From Brevibacillus sp042683565 (lineage in GTDB: Bacteria > Bacillota > Bacilli > Brevibacillales > Brevibacillaceae): a stretch of DNA of 64,000 nt. The notes beneath the pieces are model-generated. The model did no database searches, was not told the origin of the DNA, and saw only the letters and a program-made list of their open reading frames with translations. The translations under genes were made by a program, and so were the position numbers. This document shows positions 9,084-18,263 of the stretch, piece by piece; position 1 is the stretch's first letter; every line of letters starts with the position of its first letter. The stretch spans positions 124,001 to 188,000 of the forward strand of contig NZ_JBHUJW010000006.1 of assembly GCF_042683565.1 (NCBI RefSeq). Direction: 5' to 3'.

Positions 9084-11207
9084 TCAGACCGTCATCTCTC
9101 GCAATGTAAATTTGCTCAGGTCATCTTGCAATTGCTGGGACATATCTTTTAGCGCCTCGGTAGAACATTGGATTTGTTCCATGGAAGCAAGCTGTTCTTC
9201 TGCAGCTGCAGCCATAGTCTCCGCTTCATCCGATGTCTTATGGGAAATATCGGATATTTCTGCAATGGAGGCTGTTACTTCCTCCATTTCAGCTGACATT
9301 TCTTCAGAAGTTGCAGATACTTCCTGAATCTGTTCACTTACCAGCCTGATATCATTAAGAATGCGATGAATTGCTGCCTTCGTGCGTTCAATCGATTCCA
9401 TCCCCACATTCATCTCGGATTGCATGGAATCCATAGCGGATACCGTATCGACAACAAGGGAGCGAATAACCGTTAGCAGGTCCGAAATGGACTTCCCGGA
9501 TCTTGATGTTTCTTCCGCAAGTTTTCCTACCTCTTGCGCAACTACAGCAAATCCACGACCATACTCTCCTGCACGCTCAGCTTCGATATTCGCATTCATG
9601 GCAAGCAGCTTTGTTTGTTTCGCAACATCCATAATTGCCTGAATGATTTGGCCAATATGCGCCGAATGCTCATCGAGCTTGGCTACAATCCGGGCAGACT
9701 CAACCTGCGTTTTCTTGATGCTTGCCATTTGATTCACGGTTTCTTCCAACTGCTGATTCCCAAGCTGCGCTTGTTCATTCGCGCGCATGGCAACCATAGC
9801 AACCTCTGATGCCGCTTCAGCAATTCGCAAAACGCCTTTCGACATCTCATTCATTGCGGTTGCTGCTTCAGCTGTCGTTCTCTTTTGTGTAATTGTCCCT
9901 TCCGACACTCCCTGTACAGAACCAGCCACTTGCTGCATAGCCATTGTAGATTCTCGTGAAATTTCAGTGAGCTGCCGGGAGGATTCAGATGTGATTGCTG
10001 CAATCTGTTGACTGTTGCTTAGCACGCGATTCATCGATTTTTGCATCTCATTAAAGGCGATCCCTACAAGTTGCAGCTCATCCCTGGTATGTAATACGAT
10101 ATCCTGAGAGAAGTCGCCCTTTGCCATGGCTTCCGCTCGTTGCTTTAAGGCACTTACTGTGTCCATAACACTTCTATAGAATGCCGCATAAAATACGGCT
10201 ACTAATATCAAAACTACAGCCGTTATCAACAATGTTGTATTACGCGCAGCAGCAGAATCATGGATACGCTCCTGAAGCGTGTGATCTAATTCGACTGTGG
10301 CAAGCTGGAATACCTCGGCTGCTGTTGCGATCGCAGCCGTTCCCTCAGCAAAAAAAGTATCGGGATTCATGCTCATTCTTTGCTTGTTTAAGATTTCCTG
10401 ATCAAGCAAGCTAAGGTAGTTTTCAATTTTTTGTGCGGCTTGCTCTCCTTTCTTAGGCAGTTCCCTATTCATAGAGCTGTTGTTTTCCGCAATTTTGGCA
10501 ATCGCCTTTTTTAGATTGACTAGAGCTTCCCGACTCCTGGATGATTCCAGACGCAACTGCATTTTGACCTCATCCGTCAGTGTTCCCGATGCAAGAACCC
10601 CATTGCCGCGCCCGCGGATAACTGCGGAGCCTTCTATCAAAGCAGGCAATTCCTCTACAATCAGTTTCATCGTGTAATAGGAGTTAATATCACTGTCAAG
10701 CGATAAATCGGACTCATCCGCAACGCTAACGATTAGCTCTTCTATCTGATTCACCAGATTAGAATGTCGCTCGAAACTATCCGATGCCGTTAAGCTTTCA
10801 TAAGAACTATGTATAACATCCCATTCTTTCTTCACGGAAACCCATTTCTTGTAAAATTGAGGGGGGTTTTTCTCCCGAAGTTTCGCTTCCATTTGTTCAA
10901 TCAACTCTGCAATTTCTTGTTGTTTTGCCTCAATCTGAACCTTTGCCTCTTTATTTCCATTCAAATAACCATTTACAAGCCCACGATGCTGTTGTACTTG
11001 TAACATGAAAGGCATCAATTCACTGACCTGTTCCACACCAACTTGTTCACTTTTGATAAAATTTATTTCATCTTGCTGTGTCGAGACCCAAATATATAGA
11101 AGGATCGCAACTGGAATCATAAATAACACACTGATCAACATAAACTTTTGTCCATACTTTAAGCGCGAAATGATTGAAGTAAACGGACTTAGCATTTTGT
11201 TCAACAT
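9084..11207 (-). CDS. Methyl-accepting chemotaxis protein with NIT-like sensor
   Basis: This 707-residue transmembrane receptor starts at ATG 11207, which has AGGTGAGGAG upstream. Order: helix 1 (about residues 20-42), extracytoplasmic sensor of about 280 residues, helix 2 (ITAVVLILVAVFYAAFY), a HAMP domain, then a long cytoplasmic coiled coil. The signalling hairpin tip includes MDVAKQTKLLAMNANIEAER and GRGFAVVAQEVGKLAEE. The sensor begins with LQVQQHRGLVNGYLNGN, resembling the start of NIT (nitrate/nitrite-sensing) domains, but the ligand is unknown. It would relay ligand occupancy to CheA/CheW elsewhere in the genome. It is monocistronic. Confidence 0.9.
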   Translation of the reverse strand: MLNKMLSPFTSIISRLKYGQKFMLISVLFMIPVAILLYIWVSTQQDEINFIKSEQVGVEQVSELMPFMLQVQQHRGLVNGYLNGNKEAKVQIEAKQQEIAELIEQMEAKLREKNPPQFYKKWVSVKKEWDVIHSSYESLTASDSFERHSNLVNQIEELIVSVADESDLSLDSDINSYYTMKLIVEELPALIEGSAVIRGRGNGVLASGTLTDEVKMQLRLESSRSREALVNLKKAIAKIAENNSSMNRELPKKGEQAAQKIENYLSLLDQEILNKQRMSMNPDTFFAEGTAAIATAAEVFQLATVELDHTLQERIHDSAAARNTTLLITAVVLILVAVFYAAFYRSVMDTVSALKQRAEAMAKGDFSQDIVLHTRDELQLVGIAFNEMQKSMNRVLSNSQQIAAITSESSRQLTEISRESTMAMQQVAGSVQGVSEGTITQKRTTAEAATAMNEMSKGVLRIAEAASEVAMVAMRANEQAQLGNQQLEETVNQMASIKKTQVESARIVAKLDEHSAHIGQIIQAIMDVAKQTKLLAMNANIEAERAGEYGRGFAVVAQEVGKLAEETSRSGKSISDLLTVIRSLVVDTVSAMDSMQSEMNVGMESIERTKAAIHRILNDIRLVSEQIQEVSATSEEMSAEMEEVTASIAEISDISHKTSDEAETMAAAAEEQLASMEQIQCSTEALKDMSQQLQDDLSKFTLREMTV

Positions 11208-11256
11208 ACGCTCCTCACCTTCTGTATGTATTTCATGTTTTATTTCCAAAGGCTTA

Positions 11257-11296
11257 GAAAACAAAATAAGAGCGCCACCTGAATGGTTAGCGCTCT
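11257..11296 (-). terminator. Terminator hairpin in the leader of the chemotaxis receptor
   Basis: Read on the minus strand, AGAGCGC / GCGCTCT is followed by TATTTTGTTTT and lies 50 bases upstream of the receptor start. It may be a leader attenuator or end a short upstream transcript. The remaining leader (11297-11505) shows no c-di-GMP riboswitch consensus that I can recognise. Confidence 0.55.
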
Positions 11297-11505
11297 ACAT
11301 TTTCAATAAACGAAACCAATCGTTATTGGGAAGAGAGGGGGAATTTTCGTATGTATAGAAAATTATTGTTAATTGAAATCCTATCATACCCTTATTTCCA
11401 ATTCAACGAGTAAGTCCTTTCTTATACAAGAATTGATGGCCCCGCCGACTCTTCCAAAAAGGCAATGTTCTAGGATGATCACATAAGAGTTTGACATGAC
11501 ATTAG

Positions 11506-11913
11506 TTATTTTGTATTTTCAAATGACTCCTTCATTAGCTTTTTGATCGTTGGTAAATCAGCTGGAGCCCATTCCAACTTCATCAAACCTTCATAGTCAA
11601 CCCACTCCAGCTTTTCATGTTCTTTTGCAACCGGAGTGCCTGAGACCACTTTAGCGAAATAGGTTATTAATCGAACCGCTACTGTTGGGTATTCGTAAAC
11701 ATCATCCGTAATAAATTCTCCTACCTGAATCGTACATCCGAGTTCTTCTTGAATCTCGCGAACAAGCGTCTCTTCCGGTGTTTCCCCCTGCTCAATTTTG
11801 CCCCCAGGAAATTCCCACATGCCTGGCAAAGACATTTGTTGCGATCGAAGTGCACAGAGTATTTTCCCTTCTTCGTTTGTAATAACAGCACCTACTACGT
11901 CAACTTTTTTCAT
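11506..11913 (-). CDS. Nudix hydrolase, MutT-like NTP pyrophosphohydrolase
   Basis: The 135-residue protein contains a complete Nudix box (GGKIEQGE then REIQEELG, about residues 37-59), the metal-binding helix-loop-helix that hydrolyses NDP-X substrates such as 8-oxo-dGTP. The length and the N-terminal VVGAVITNEEGKILCALRS are typical of MutT-like (deoxy)nucleoside triphosphate pyrophosphohydrolases. AAAGGAGTCAATC precedes the start. It begins only 17 bases after the large helicase gene on the same strand, so the two form an operon. That pairing suggests a role in the helicase system, such as nucleotide-pool cleansing or signal degradation, rather than general housekeeping. Confidence 0.9.
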   Translation of the reverse strand: MKKVDVVGAVITNEEGKILCALRSQQMSLPGMWEFPGGKIEQGETPEETLVREIQEELGCTIQVGEFITDDVYEYPTVAVRLITYFAKVVSGTPVAKEHEKLEWVDYEGLMKLEWAPADLPTIKKLMKESFENTK

Positions 11914-11930
11914 GATTGACTCCTTTCCAT

Positions 11931-14900
11931 TTAGCGGACAAAATCAAGGAAGATATCGTATGGAAGTTGTTGTTTCAGCCTCCATGTGATGTTCATTGGG
12001 TTATCACCATGGCTACTAATATATTCTAATTCACCTACGTACATAAAGGGTAATGTTTTGCCATACATACTCTCAAACTTCCGAACAAACAAATGAATGT
12101 GAATACCTCTCTCCTTGTGATGAATATAATCTTTGCCTCTTTCAGAAGAATGGGAGGTTTGATTCGCACTTTGCCAGTGAAAATGATTCTGATCTATAAA
12201 GTAATCATGGTAATTGAGATGTTCCGCTGTATCATCACCTTTATTTAAGGTAACAAAATAAAGATAGTGATTGTCCACCTTGCTAATCCCCTCTCGCCAA
12301 GAACCTTCCTTGGCTGGGGATTGGAAAAGATACATGAGCTCATTTCTCGTGTAGTTCTGATACAGCTGTACCTGCTGATGGGATTGGAAGTAGGAATGGA
12401 CGTTGAACGTTCTACGGAACTCAGTTAATCCATATTCCAATCGTTTTTGAACGTATTCGCTGAAATGCTGCTGCGCCCAAGTGCTTTTGATGAGCTCATC
12501 CACAGCAAAGGTATCATCTTTAACTGATCCGAATGACCACCTCTGTTTTTTATAGGGCTCTGATAGTTTTTGCATCGAACGGAGAATATATCCATTGTGC
12601 TTGCATTCATCTACCGTTATTCCAAATTTCTCACCGAGGAACGATGCCACTTGTGACACATTCACTCGATCATATCGTGTCGCCAAAGAGAGGATGGCTA
12701 ATTCATACGGCCATTTCACAGGATACATCTGCTCGAGACGTTGAATAATCTCCAGTTCTAAAGGGAGAGTAAGTAGAGTTTTATCCCACTCATTACCATC
12801 ATCCATCTTCTTCTTGGTTTCCACCCAAGATCCATATTTCTGAATAAAAAAATGTAATCCGGGAGCCACAGCTGAATAAAGGAAATCCTCAATTTCAGGT
12901 GATCGCCCCAATTCCTTTTTGAACTCAGAATAAAGATTGGCTAGCATTTGATTTTGATCCATACGAATACTTTGTATTTTTTCTAATATCTGTTGACGGG
13001 TAATTTCCTCGAGATCGACAAAGCAGCCGTCTGGAAGATTAGCAAATTCCGTTTGGATGGCTACACGTAGAGCATCCCGATCAAAAGCCCGATGGTTTGT
13101 TTGACCTGCCAACGCAAGCGGGATGATAAACGACTTTTGGTAATTTCCGATAAAGTCCAGAACGGTGACATATTCCTTTCCTTCCCATTTTCGTAATCCT
13201 CGTCCCAACTGCTGGATAAAAATCGTTGGTGATTCTGTTGGTCTTAAAAAGAGAACCAGATTCAAAGAAGGGATATCGATACCCTCATTAAAAATGTTGA
13301 CTGTGAAAATAAATTCAAGTGGATCACGCTCACTTTCTAAGCGCTGAACCATTTCTTTCCGATAAGCTGGTGCATCCTCACCTGTAAGATAAATGGCCTG
13401 GTATCCCCTTTGACAAAATTCCTCAGCCATAAACCGGGCATGTTCAATAGAGACGCAGAACCCTAGTGCTCTGCGTTTTTCGCCGTCGTGACCAAACTTC
13501 CTAATCATTTCTAAAACATAGTCAACTCGCTCATGCGTCTTTAGGGCACGAACTAACGATTCCTCAATAAACTGCCCATTCTTTATCTCTACTTTTTCAT
13601 AGTCAACGGTATTATCTGCTAGTCCAAAATAATGAAATGGTGCTAACAGATTCTCTTCCAAAGCCTGATGAAGGCGAATCTCATACACGACGTTATGATC
13701 ACACAGCGCTAATACATCTTTGCCGTCCATCCGTTCCGGAGTAGCCGTCAGTCCCAAAAGAAATTTTGGTTTGAAATACTCGATGATCTTTTTGTAAGTA
13801 TCTGCTTCAGCATGATGAAACTCGTCTACGATGACATAGTCAAAATAAGTGGGATTGAATTTGTTGAGGATTTCCTCCCGATGTAAAGACTGTACCGTGC
13901 TGAACAGAAAAGGTTTATCCCACTCCTTCGTGGTTCCCGTAACTTTCCCCATAAAGTCATCTGCACCAAATACATTAGCAAACGTTTTCTTTGCATTCTC
14001 TAGCAGTTCGTCTCGGTGCGCTAAGAATAGAAGGGTTCTTGCTTGCACTTGTTGTACATCAAAGGCGGAAAGATACGTTTTCCCCGTGCCGGTAGCAGCG
14101 ATAACGATTCCTTTTGTGTTTCCGTTCTCTCTTGTTTCCCGAAGCGCTGTTAATGCCTTTTCCTGCATCGGATTTGGTCTTAACTTGGTTTTCTGATGAT
14201 CCATGTAGAGAATTTTTGATTCGGCTGCTATTATGGGATATTTTATTTGTTTTCCAAATTGATAAGAAAATGGATACGTTGAGGAGTTGTTGGATGCACG
14301 ATATGCCTGGTAAGAGTCCTCATACTGATGGATAAAAGCTTCCGTCAACCCAACAGCTCGTGAATCGTTCCATAAGTCTTCAAATAACTGCCTTGCATGT
14401 TGGTAGATGAGAGTATGATGAGCATCTGGCAATTTTACATTCCATTCATATCCGGAGCTGATTGCTGCTTTTGAAAGATTGGAGGAACCGATGATCGCTG
14501 TATGTAAGCCCGATAGCCTCGAGAATAGGTATGCTTTCGTATGGAAAGATGTATCCCCCGATTGGAACATCCGCACCTCAACGTGCTTCATTTCCATGAG
14601 CCTTCGTAAAGCTTTTGGCTCTGTAATAGACATGTAGCTAGAAGTAAGAATGCGAACTTTCTTGCCATTCTTAAGAAGTTCATCGAAGGGACGTAATAAA
14701 AGTTGTAGTCCAGACCAGCGGATAAAGCTGACTATAAAATCTGCTTGGTCTGCTGTCTGTAATTCTGTTTTTAGTATTTTGAAAAAGTTATGAGTACCCT
14801 GCCCTTGATTGGTAATCAACATAGGATTAGTGAAAAATAGTTCTGGGTAGATGTTTGGAAGTATTCTTTCGTCATATCGATAGTGCACAGTTGATAAGGG

Positions 14901-15143
14901 CGAGTGTAGGTCTATATGAGAATGGACGTCTATTTTTTGATCGAGCTCTTGAATAAGGTTGAACATTTCAATATACTTTTCGTCACTTGCTAGTTCATGA
15001 AGTACATTCCCGATTCGCCGAGCCATTAGTTGTGTTAATGCATTCGCGTAATTCCTTGGGTGGATTGGGGTTACACGGCTATTTTTAGGGTATTCTTTGT
15101 TCTTTCGATAAAGCTCTTCAAAAAAACCTTCTAGAAACGACAT
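11931..15143 (-). CDS. PLD nuclease - superfamily 2 helicase - DUF3427 fusion protein
   Basis: This 1070-residue protein has three parts. Residues about 110-270 form a phospholipase-D-type nuclease with one clear HKD-like site (FHTKAYLFS, then AIIGSSNLSKAAI). Residues about 325-690 form an SF2 helicase: Walker A IAATGTGKT, DEFHH box, LTATPERMDG, and motif VI QQLGRGLRK. The C-terminal third matches DUF3427, ending with a conserved segment around PFMYVGELEYIS. Such proteins are DNA translocases or nucleases found in genomic islands. The start has AAAGGAG eight bases upstream. The downstream Nudix gene is co-transcribed; a DUF3137 gene lies 104 bases upstream on the same strand. A defence or repair role is inferred from architecture and context. 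Confidence 0.9.
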   Translation of the reverse strand: MSFLEGFFEELYRKNKEYPKNSRVTPIHPRNYANALTQLMARRIGNVLHELASDEKYIEMFNLIQELDQKIDVHSHIDLHSPLSTVHYRYDERILPNIYPELFFTNPMLITNQGQGTHNFFKILKTELQTADQADFIVSFIRWSGLQLLLRPFDELLKNGKKVRILTSSYMSITEPKALRRLMEMKHVEVRMFQSGDTSFHTKAYLFSRLSGLHTAIIGSSNLSKAAISSGYEWNVKLPDAHHTLIYQHARQLFEDLWNDSRAVGLTEAFIHQYEDSYQAYRASNNSSTYPFSYQFGKQIKYPIIAAESKILYMDHQKTKLRPNPMQEKALTALRETRENGNTKGIVIAATGTGKTYLSAFDVQQVQARTLLFLAHRDELLENAKKTFANVFGADDFMGKVTGTTKEWDKPFLFSTVQSLHREEILNKFNPTYFDYVIVDEFHHAEADTYKKIIEYFKPKFLLGLTATPERMDGKDVLALCDHNVVYEIRLHQALEENLLAPFHYFGLADNTVDYEKVEIKNGQFIEESLVRALKTHERVDYVLEMIRKFGHDGEKRRALGFCVSIEHARFMAEEFCQRGYQAIYLTGEDAPAYRKEMVQRLESERDPLEFIFTVNIFNEGIDIPSLNLVLFLRPTESPTIFIQQLGRGLRKWEGKEYVTVLDFIGNYQKSFIIPLALAGQTNHRAFDRDALRVAIQTEFANLPDGCFVDLEEITRQQILEKIQSIRMDQNQMLANLYSEFKKELGRSPEIEDFLYSAVAPGLHFFIQKYGSWVETKKKMDDGNEWDKTLLTLPLELEIIQRLEQMYPVKWPYELAILSLATRYDRVNVSQVASFLGEKFGITVDECKHNGYILRSMQKLSEPYKKQRWSFGSVKDDTFAVDELIKSTWAQQHFSEYVQKRLEYGLTEFRRTFNVHSYFQSHQQVQLYQNYTRNELMYLFQSPAKEGSWREGISKVDNHYLYFVTLNKGDDTAEHLNYHDYFIDQNHFHWQSANQTSHSSERGKDYIHHKERGIHIHLFVRKFESMYGKTLPFMYVGELEYISSHGDNPMNITWRLKQQLPYDIFLDFVR

Positions 15144-15247
15144 AAGAGGTGCTCCTTTGGGCTGGGATTACCTCTTAGTCTACCATATTTTGACGGCAAT
15201 TCGACGGGCTTCTCAATACGTCGCTGCCTGGTTGCGGAGCATATCCA

Positions 15248-16267
15248 TCATGCCTTACTCCATGTTCTTGAATTCAGATCAAAGTCTTCGATTAATCCAA
15301 AGTAAAAGCACAACTCCTGATATAGCTTTTCAACAGCCTCGTTGTTTATTTCTTGATTGATATTCCCTTCAAACTGATCCTTATGATTCCAGATGGATAC
15401 GAACATACAAGAATCAACAGAAGAAATATTGATTGGAGCGTATCTCCCTTTTCCACTATTCTTAAATTCAAGCAGACGCTCCATCATACTGGATGAGAGA
15501 ATGTATCGCGTTTCTCCTTCGTGTGATACGCGTACCTGGAACGCTTTATTAAAAGCTTCATTCTCCAGTTTGATGGTCTGAGTAGCAGCGTCGATCCTGC
15601 GTTCAAGCAGCTTCTTGCTTAATTGCGTCATGAACTTCCCCACACGGCTATTCGTCGATGACATATTCCCAGTCAACACGGTAAGCCCTTCAAAATCCTT
15701 GTGAAAATCTGCAACAAACAAGACGCCTTGAAACATGATCAACTCTTGTGTCATACCATCATCTGTGCCATCTTGCTCCTGAAAAATCTTTAGCTCCGAA
15801 AATTGAAAGTTCGTTAAGCCTAACTTGCCAATGAATAAATCTTCACCCTGTATGGAAGAAATTTTGTAAGGGAACAGATGGGAGCGATGGATGAGATCAT
15901 CCCCCACACGACCTGTTGGATGATACTCGCACACATATGAATATTGTTCATGATGGTTAGGTAGTCTGCAGAGCTCCACCATCTTCTGAGTCAGTGGAGC
16001 AACGATCTGATTCTTATACACCGCTCGAAATTGCGTTGCAGCCTTCTTCTTCCGTACCCAATATACGATGATCATGATGATCAATCCTGCAAAGGCAGGC
16101 AGAACGAAGGCAGGTGCATATAAGTAGCAGATGATATTCAATGCCAGGATACTGAATAAAATGAATCGCAGCGTCCTTCTCGAAGCTACCAATCGTCTCC
16201 GCAATTCCTCAAGCTGATCGAAAGACGGAGAGATCGCATGTTTCACATCGTGATAAGTTGGAAGCAA
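15248..16267 (-). CDS. DUF3137-family membrane protein
   Basis: The 339-residue protein has two adjacent N-terminal helices (FILFSILALNIICYLYAPAF and VLPAFAGLIIMIIVYWV) followed by a soluble cytoplasmic region. The latter includes the DUF3137 pattern: ELKIFQEQDG, IMFQGVLFVADFHKDFEG and a C-terminal RYILSSSMMERLLEF segment. I choose TTG 16267 because GAGAGGGGG lies upstream at normal spacing; the upstream in-frame codons lack one. DUF3137 proteins often accompany LemA-type membrane proteins; none is visible here. Function is unknown. It could be transcribed into the helicase gene 104 bases downstream. Confidence 0.8.
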   Translation of the reverse strand: MLPTYHDVKHAISPSFDQLEELRRRLVASRRTLRFILFSILALNIICYLYAPAFVLPAFAGLIIMIIVYWVRKKKAATQFRAVYKNQIVAPLTQKMVELCRLPNHHEQYSYVCEYHPTGRVGDDLIHRSHLFPYKISSIQGEDLFIGKLGLTNFQFSELKIFQEQDGTDDGMTQELIMFQGVLFVADFHKDFEGLTVLTGNMSSTNSRVGKFMTQLSKKLLERRIDAATQTIKLENEAFNKAFQVRVSHEGETRYILSSSMMERLLEFKNSGKGRYAPINISSVDSCMFVSIWNHKDQFEGNINQEINNEAVEKLYQELCFYFGLIEDFDLNSRTWSKA

Positions 16268-16354
16268 ACAACTACCCCCTCTCTTTTCTTTGATCATAGC
16301 TGAAAATCTAAATTTTCGGCATAACGTTTTCATGAATTTACAATGCTCATCTAG

Positions 16355-16560
16355 GCCTCCTCCAGCAGGAAGTCCATCTCCCGGTAGCCATGCTGTCCAT
16401 CGAGGGATAACAGTTGTGGAATGACGACTTCTCGATCCACCTGGTCTTCAACTGCCAGCTTGCTGCCCGGGATCGAGCACACGATTGGCCACCATCGCAA
16501 TAATGGCGCGTTCCACCGGTATGCGGTATTCCCGGTCCGCCGAGTACCCGAAGCTTCAAC
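16355..16560 (-). pseudogene. Degenerate IS1634-like transposase fragment
   Basis: Two minus-strand frames joined by one frameshift read YRIPVERAIIAMVANRVLDP, then SKLAVEDQVDREVVIPQLLS, then GYREMDFLLEEA. This resembles the conserved N-terminal region of IS1634-family (IS4 superfamily) transposases (VERAIFALVANR..PSSKLA). The rest of the gene is missing. The DNA around it (16334-16710) is otherwise without genes and is GC-richer than its neighbours, consistent with insertion-element debris. Confidence 0.55.
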
Positions 16561-16710
16561 AGCTTCACGGCAAAGGGCTGAGGCTTTGCAGCAGGCGCCT
16601 TAAGCGAATCACCGAAACACTCCAACGGCGAAATGTAATGACACCCGTTCAATGAAGCCATACAGACACTTCCCCTTTGGAGCCTGTTCGTTGCCGGACC
16701 TGGATGAAGT

Positions 16711-17679
16711 TCAAGGAAATGTTAATTTGGCAAAACGCTCTTCCAATATCCTGCGCAGTTCATCAGGAATCCGCTCAAACTCGACCCCTTTCCCCAGAAA
16801 CAAAAGCCAATCCGCGTAGTACTCGAGCGCCTCAGCATCGGACACATCCAATTGAACATGAAAAATCCCGCTTGACTGGAACATCCCGGTAAGGGACAAA
16901 ATAATCCCCGGCGGGTGCATGCGCTTAAAACGCCGAATCCCGGTCGCATCCAGCTTCACAACAAGATTGGACTCCCGTGTACGAAGCCGTTTTTTATTCA
17001 TAATCTCTTGCTCAGAACATGGCATCTTCTGCTCGGAAATGGCTGAATCCCGCAGCATCTCCACAGGCAAGTACCGAAACTCATCCGTATCAAAATCATA
17101 AACCTCGGCAAGCCACTGAGCATTCGAGTTGAAAATGTGCAGCAAAAAGACGTCCATCAACTGCGGCCAGCCGGGACTCAGTTCATAAGTCAAGCGCAAG
17201 TGCCGATCCCGAACAGCAAGCGAAATGAGTTGGTTCAGTTCCGGAGGCGCGGCATCATCCAGCTCCAGAAGGTTTGGATTGGCAGGGTTCGTATTTTCAA
17301 AAAGCAGGATGCGATTCAGCTCGATCAGCTCGTCTTGCTGGGTTTGGGACGCGATGCCAATCAGTTTTTCAGTGATCGAGCGGCGATTATGCAGATAAGG
17401 TAACTGGGAATTTTTAGAAGCAATAAAGCTGATAAATATCGCTTTCAGCTCATCCGGCGTGAAACGAACGGCGGGCAAATACTGGTTTTGCAAAACATGG
17501 TAGCCGCCGCCGCGCCCAACTTCAGTCGTCAGTGGAAACCCCATTGCCTGAATCTCATTAATGTCGCGAATCGCCGTCGCGCGGGAAATCTTGAACTCCC
17601 GCTGAATCTCGGCAATCGTAAAATGCGCACGATTATTGATGTAGCGCATGATTAGGTTAATTCGTTCCGTTTTCTTCAT
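16711..17679 (-). CDS. WYL-domain transcriptional regulator (YafY/DeoR-type HTH)
   Basis: The 322-residue protein starts with a winged helix-turn-helix (FTIAEIQREFKISRATAIRD, about residues 19-40) with the wing VGRGGGYHV. The WYL-type ligand domain follows (about 130-235), and a C-terminal WCX-like extension (residues about 240-320) ends in RILEERF. WYL proteins bind nucleotides or small ligands and control divergent genes. The gene is divergent from two GyrI-like genes, and the shared 82-bp region contains an inverted repeat. No ribosome site is visible upstream of its ATG, so it may be translated from a leaderless or very short message. Confidence 0.9.
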   Translation of the reverse strand: MKKTERINLIMRYINNRAHFTIAEIQREFKISRATAIRDINEIQAMGFPLTTEVGRGGGYHVLQNQYLPAVRFTPDELKAIFISFIASKNSQLPYLHNRRSITEKLIGIASQTQQDELIELNRILLFENTNPANPNLLELDDAAPPELNQLISLAVRDRHLRLTYELSPGWPQLMDVFLLHIFNSNAQWLAEVYDFDTDEFRYLPVEMLRDSAISEQKMPCSEQEIMNKKRLRTRESNLVVKLDATGIRRFKRMHPPGIILSLTGMFQSSGIFHVQLDVSDAEALEYYADWLLFLGKGVEFERIPDELRRILEERFAKLTFP

Positions 17680-17691
17680 GGTATATAAATA

Positions 17692-17738
17692 GTATCACTT
17701 TTTGATACATTTGACCAATAGAATCAATCTTGTAAAAT
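17692..17738 (+). promoter_or_regulatory. Divergent operator and promoter for the GyrI-like genes
   Basis: A palindrome GTATCA-N5-TGATAC (17692-17708) sits 13 bases from the WYL regulator start. It is followed by a sigma-A-like promoter, TTGACC (17711-17716), 16-bp spacer, TAAAAT (17733-17738), reading toward the GyrI-like genes. A binding site here could control both directions; the WYL protein is the obvious candidate. Confidence 0.65.
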
Positions 17739-17761
17739 AAAACCTCAAAGGAGCGAACAAA

Positions 17762-18241
17762 ATGACTCAATACTCCATCCAAACCATCCCGGAAAACTTC
17801 AAAATGACGGCTTTCGGTGTTACATTTGAAGACTTCAACGATTGGGCTGGCAACGCGGCCAAAACTGCAGCATTAAAAGCAGAAATTACGGAAAACGGCA
17901 AGCTTGCTGAACTTCTCGCGCTCGCCGACGGACAAGTATATCAAATCAACTACAGCGTCCACGGCAAGCCTTGGCGGGGCTTCGGAGTGATGGGTGAGTT
18001 CAAACTGGAGGGCACAGTCGTCCTCGATTTCCTTGCCGGCGATTATCTCGTCGTCCCTGGCACAGGCGCTGACAAAGACAGTCTCGCCGATGAAATCACC
18101 GGAAAAGTTTTCGGCGGTATGCTGCAACAAATTACAGACTACAAATACGTGGGGCCGGGCAACTCCACCTTCGTCAAGCCAGCTGAAAATGGCAAGTATT
18201 ACGGCGAAATGTGGCTTCGTGTAAAAAAAGTCGGGGACTAA
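17762..18241 (+). CDS. GyrI-like effector-binding domain protein, copy 1
   Basis: The 159-residue soluble protein has the fold features of GyrI-like/AraC effector-binding domains: an opening strand YSIQTIPENFKMTAFGVTF, a central helix, and a second repeat ending in YYGEMWLRVKK. Members bind hydrophobic small molecules or act as stand-alone drug sensors or sequestering proteins. CAAAGGAGCG precedes the ATG. It is 22 bases upstream of a paralogue with the same ends (FMLTAYGF-type start, FYGEFWVPV end), so the pair arose by tandem duplication. Likely controlled by the divergent WYL regulator. Confidence 0.75.
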   Translation: MTQYSIQTIPENFKMTAFGVTFEDFNDWAGNAAKTAALKAEITENGKLAELLALADGQVYQINYSVHGKPWRGFGVMGEFKLEGTVVLDFLAGDYLVVPGTGADKDSLADEITGKVFGGMLQQITDYKYVGPGNSTFVKPAENGKYYGEMWLRVKKVGD

Positions 18242-18263
18242 TCTCGGATAAAGGAGCGCTCAC

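Noticed and set aside
11208..11505. c-di-GMP riboswitch upstream of the chemotaxis receptor
   Set aside because: Such receptors often carry one, but no GEMM consensus segments could be recognised; only a terminator hairpin is visible.
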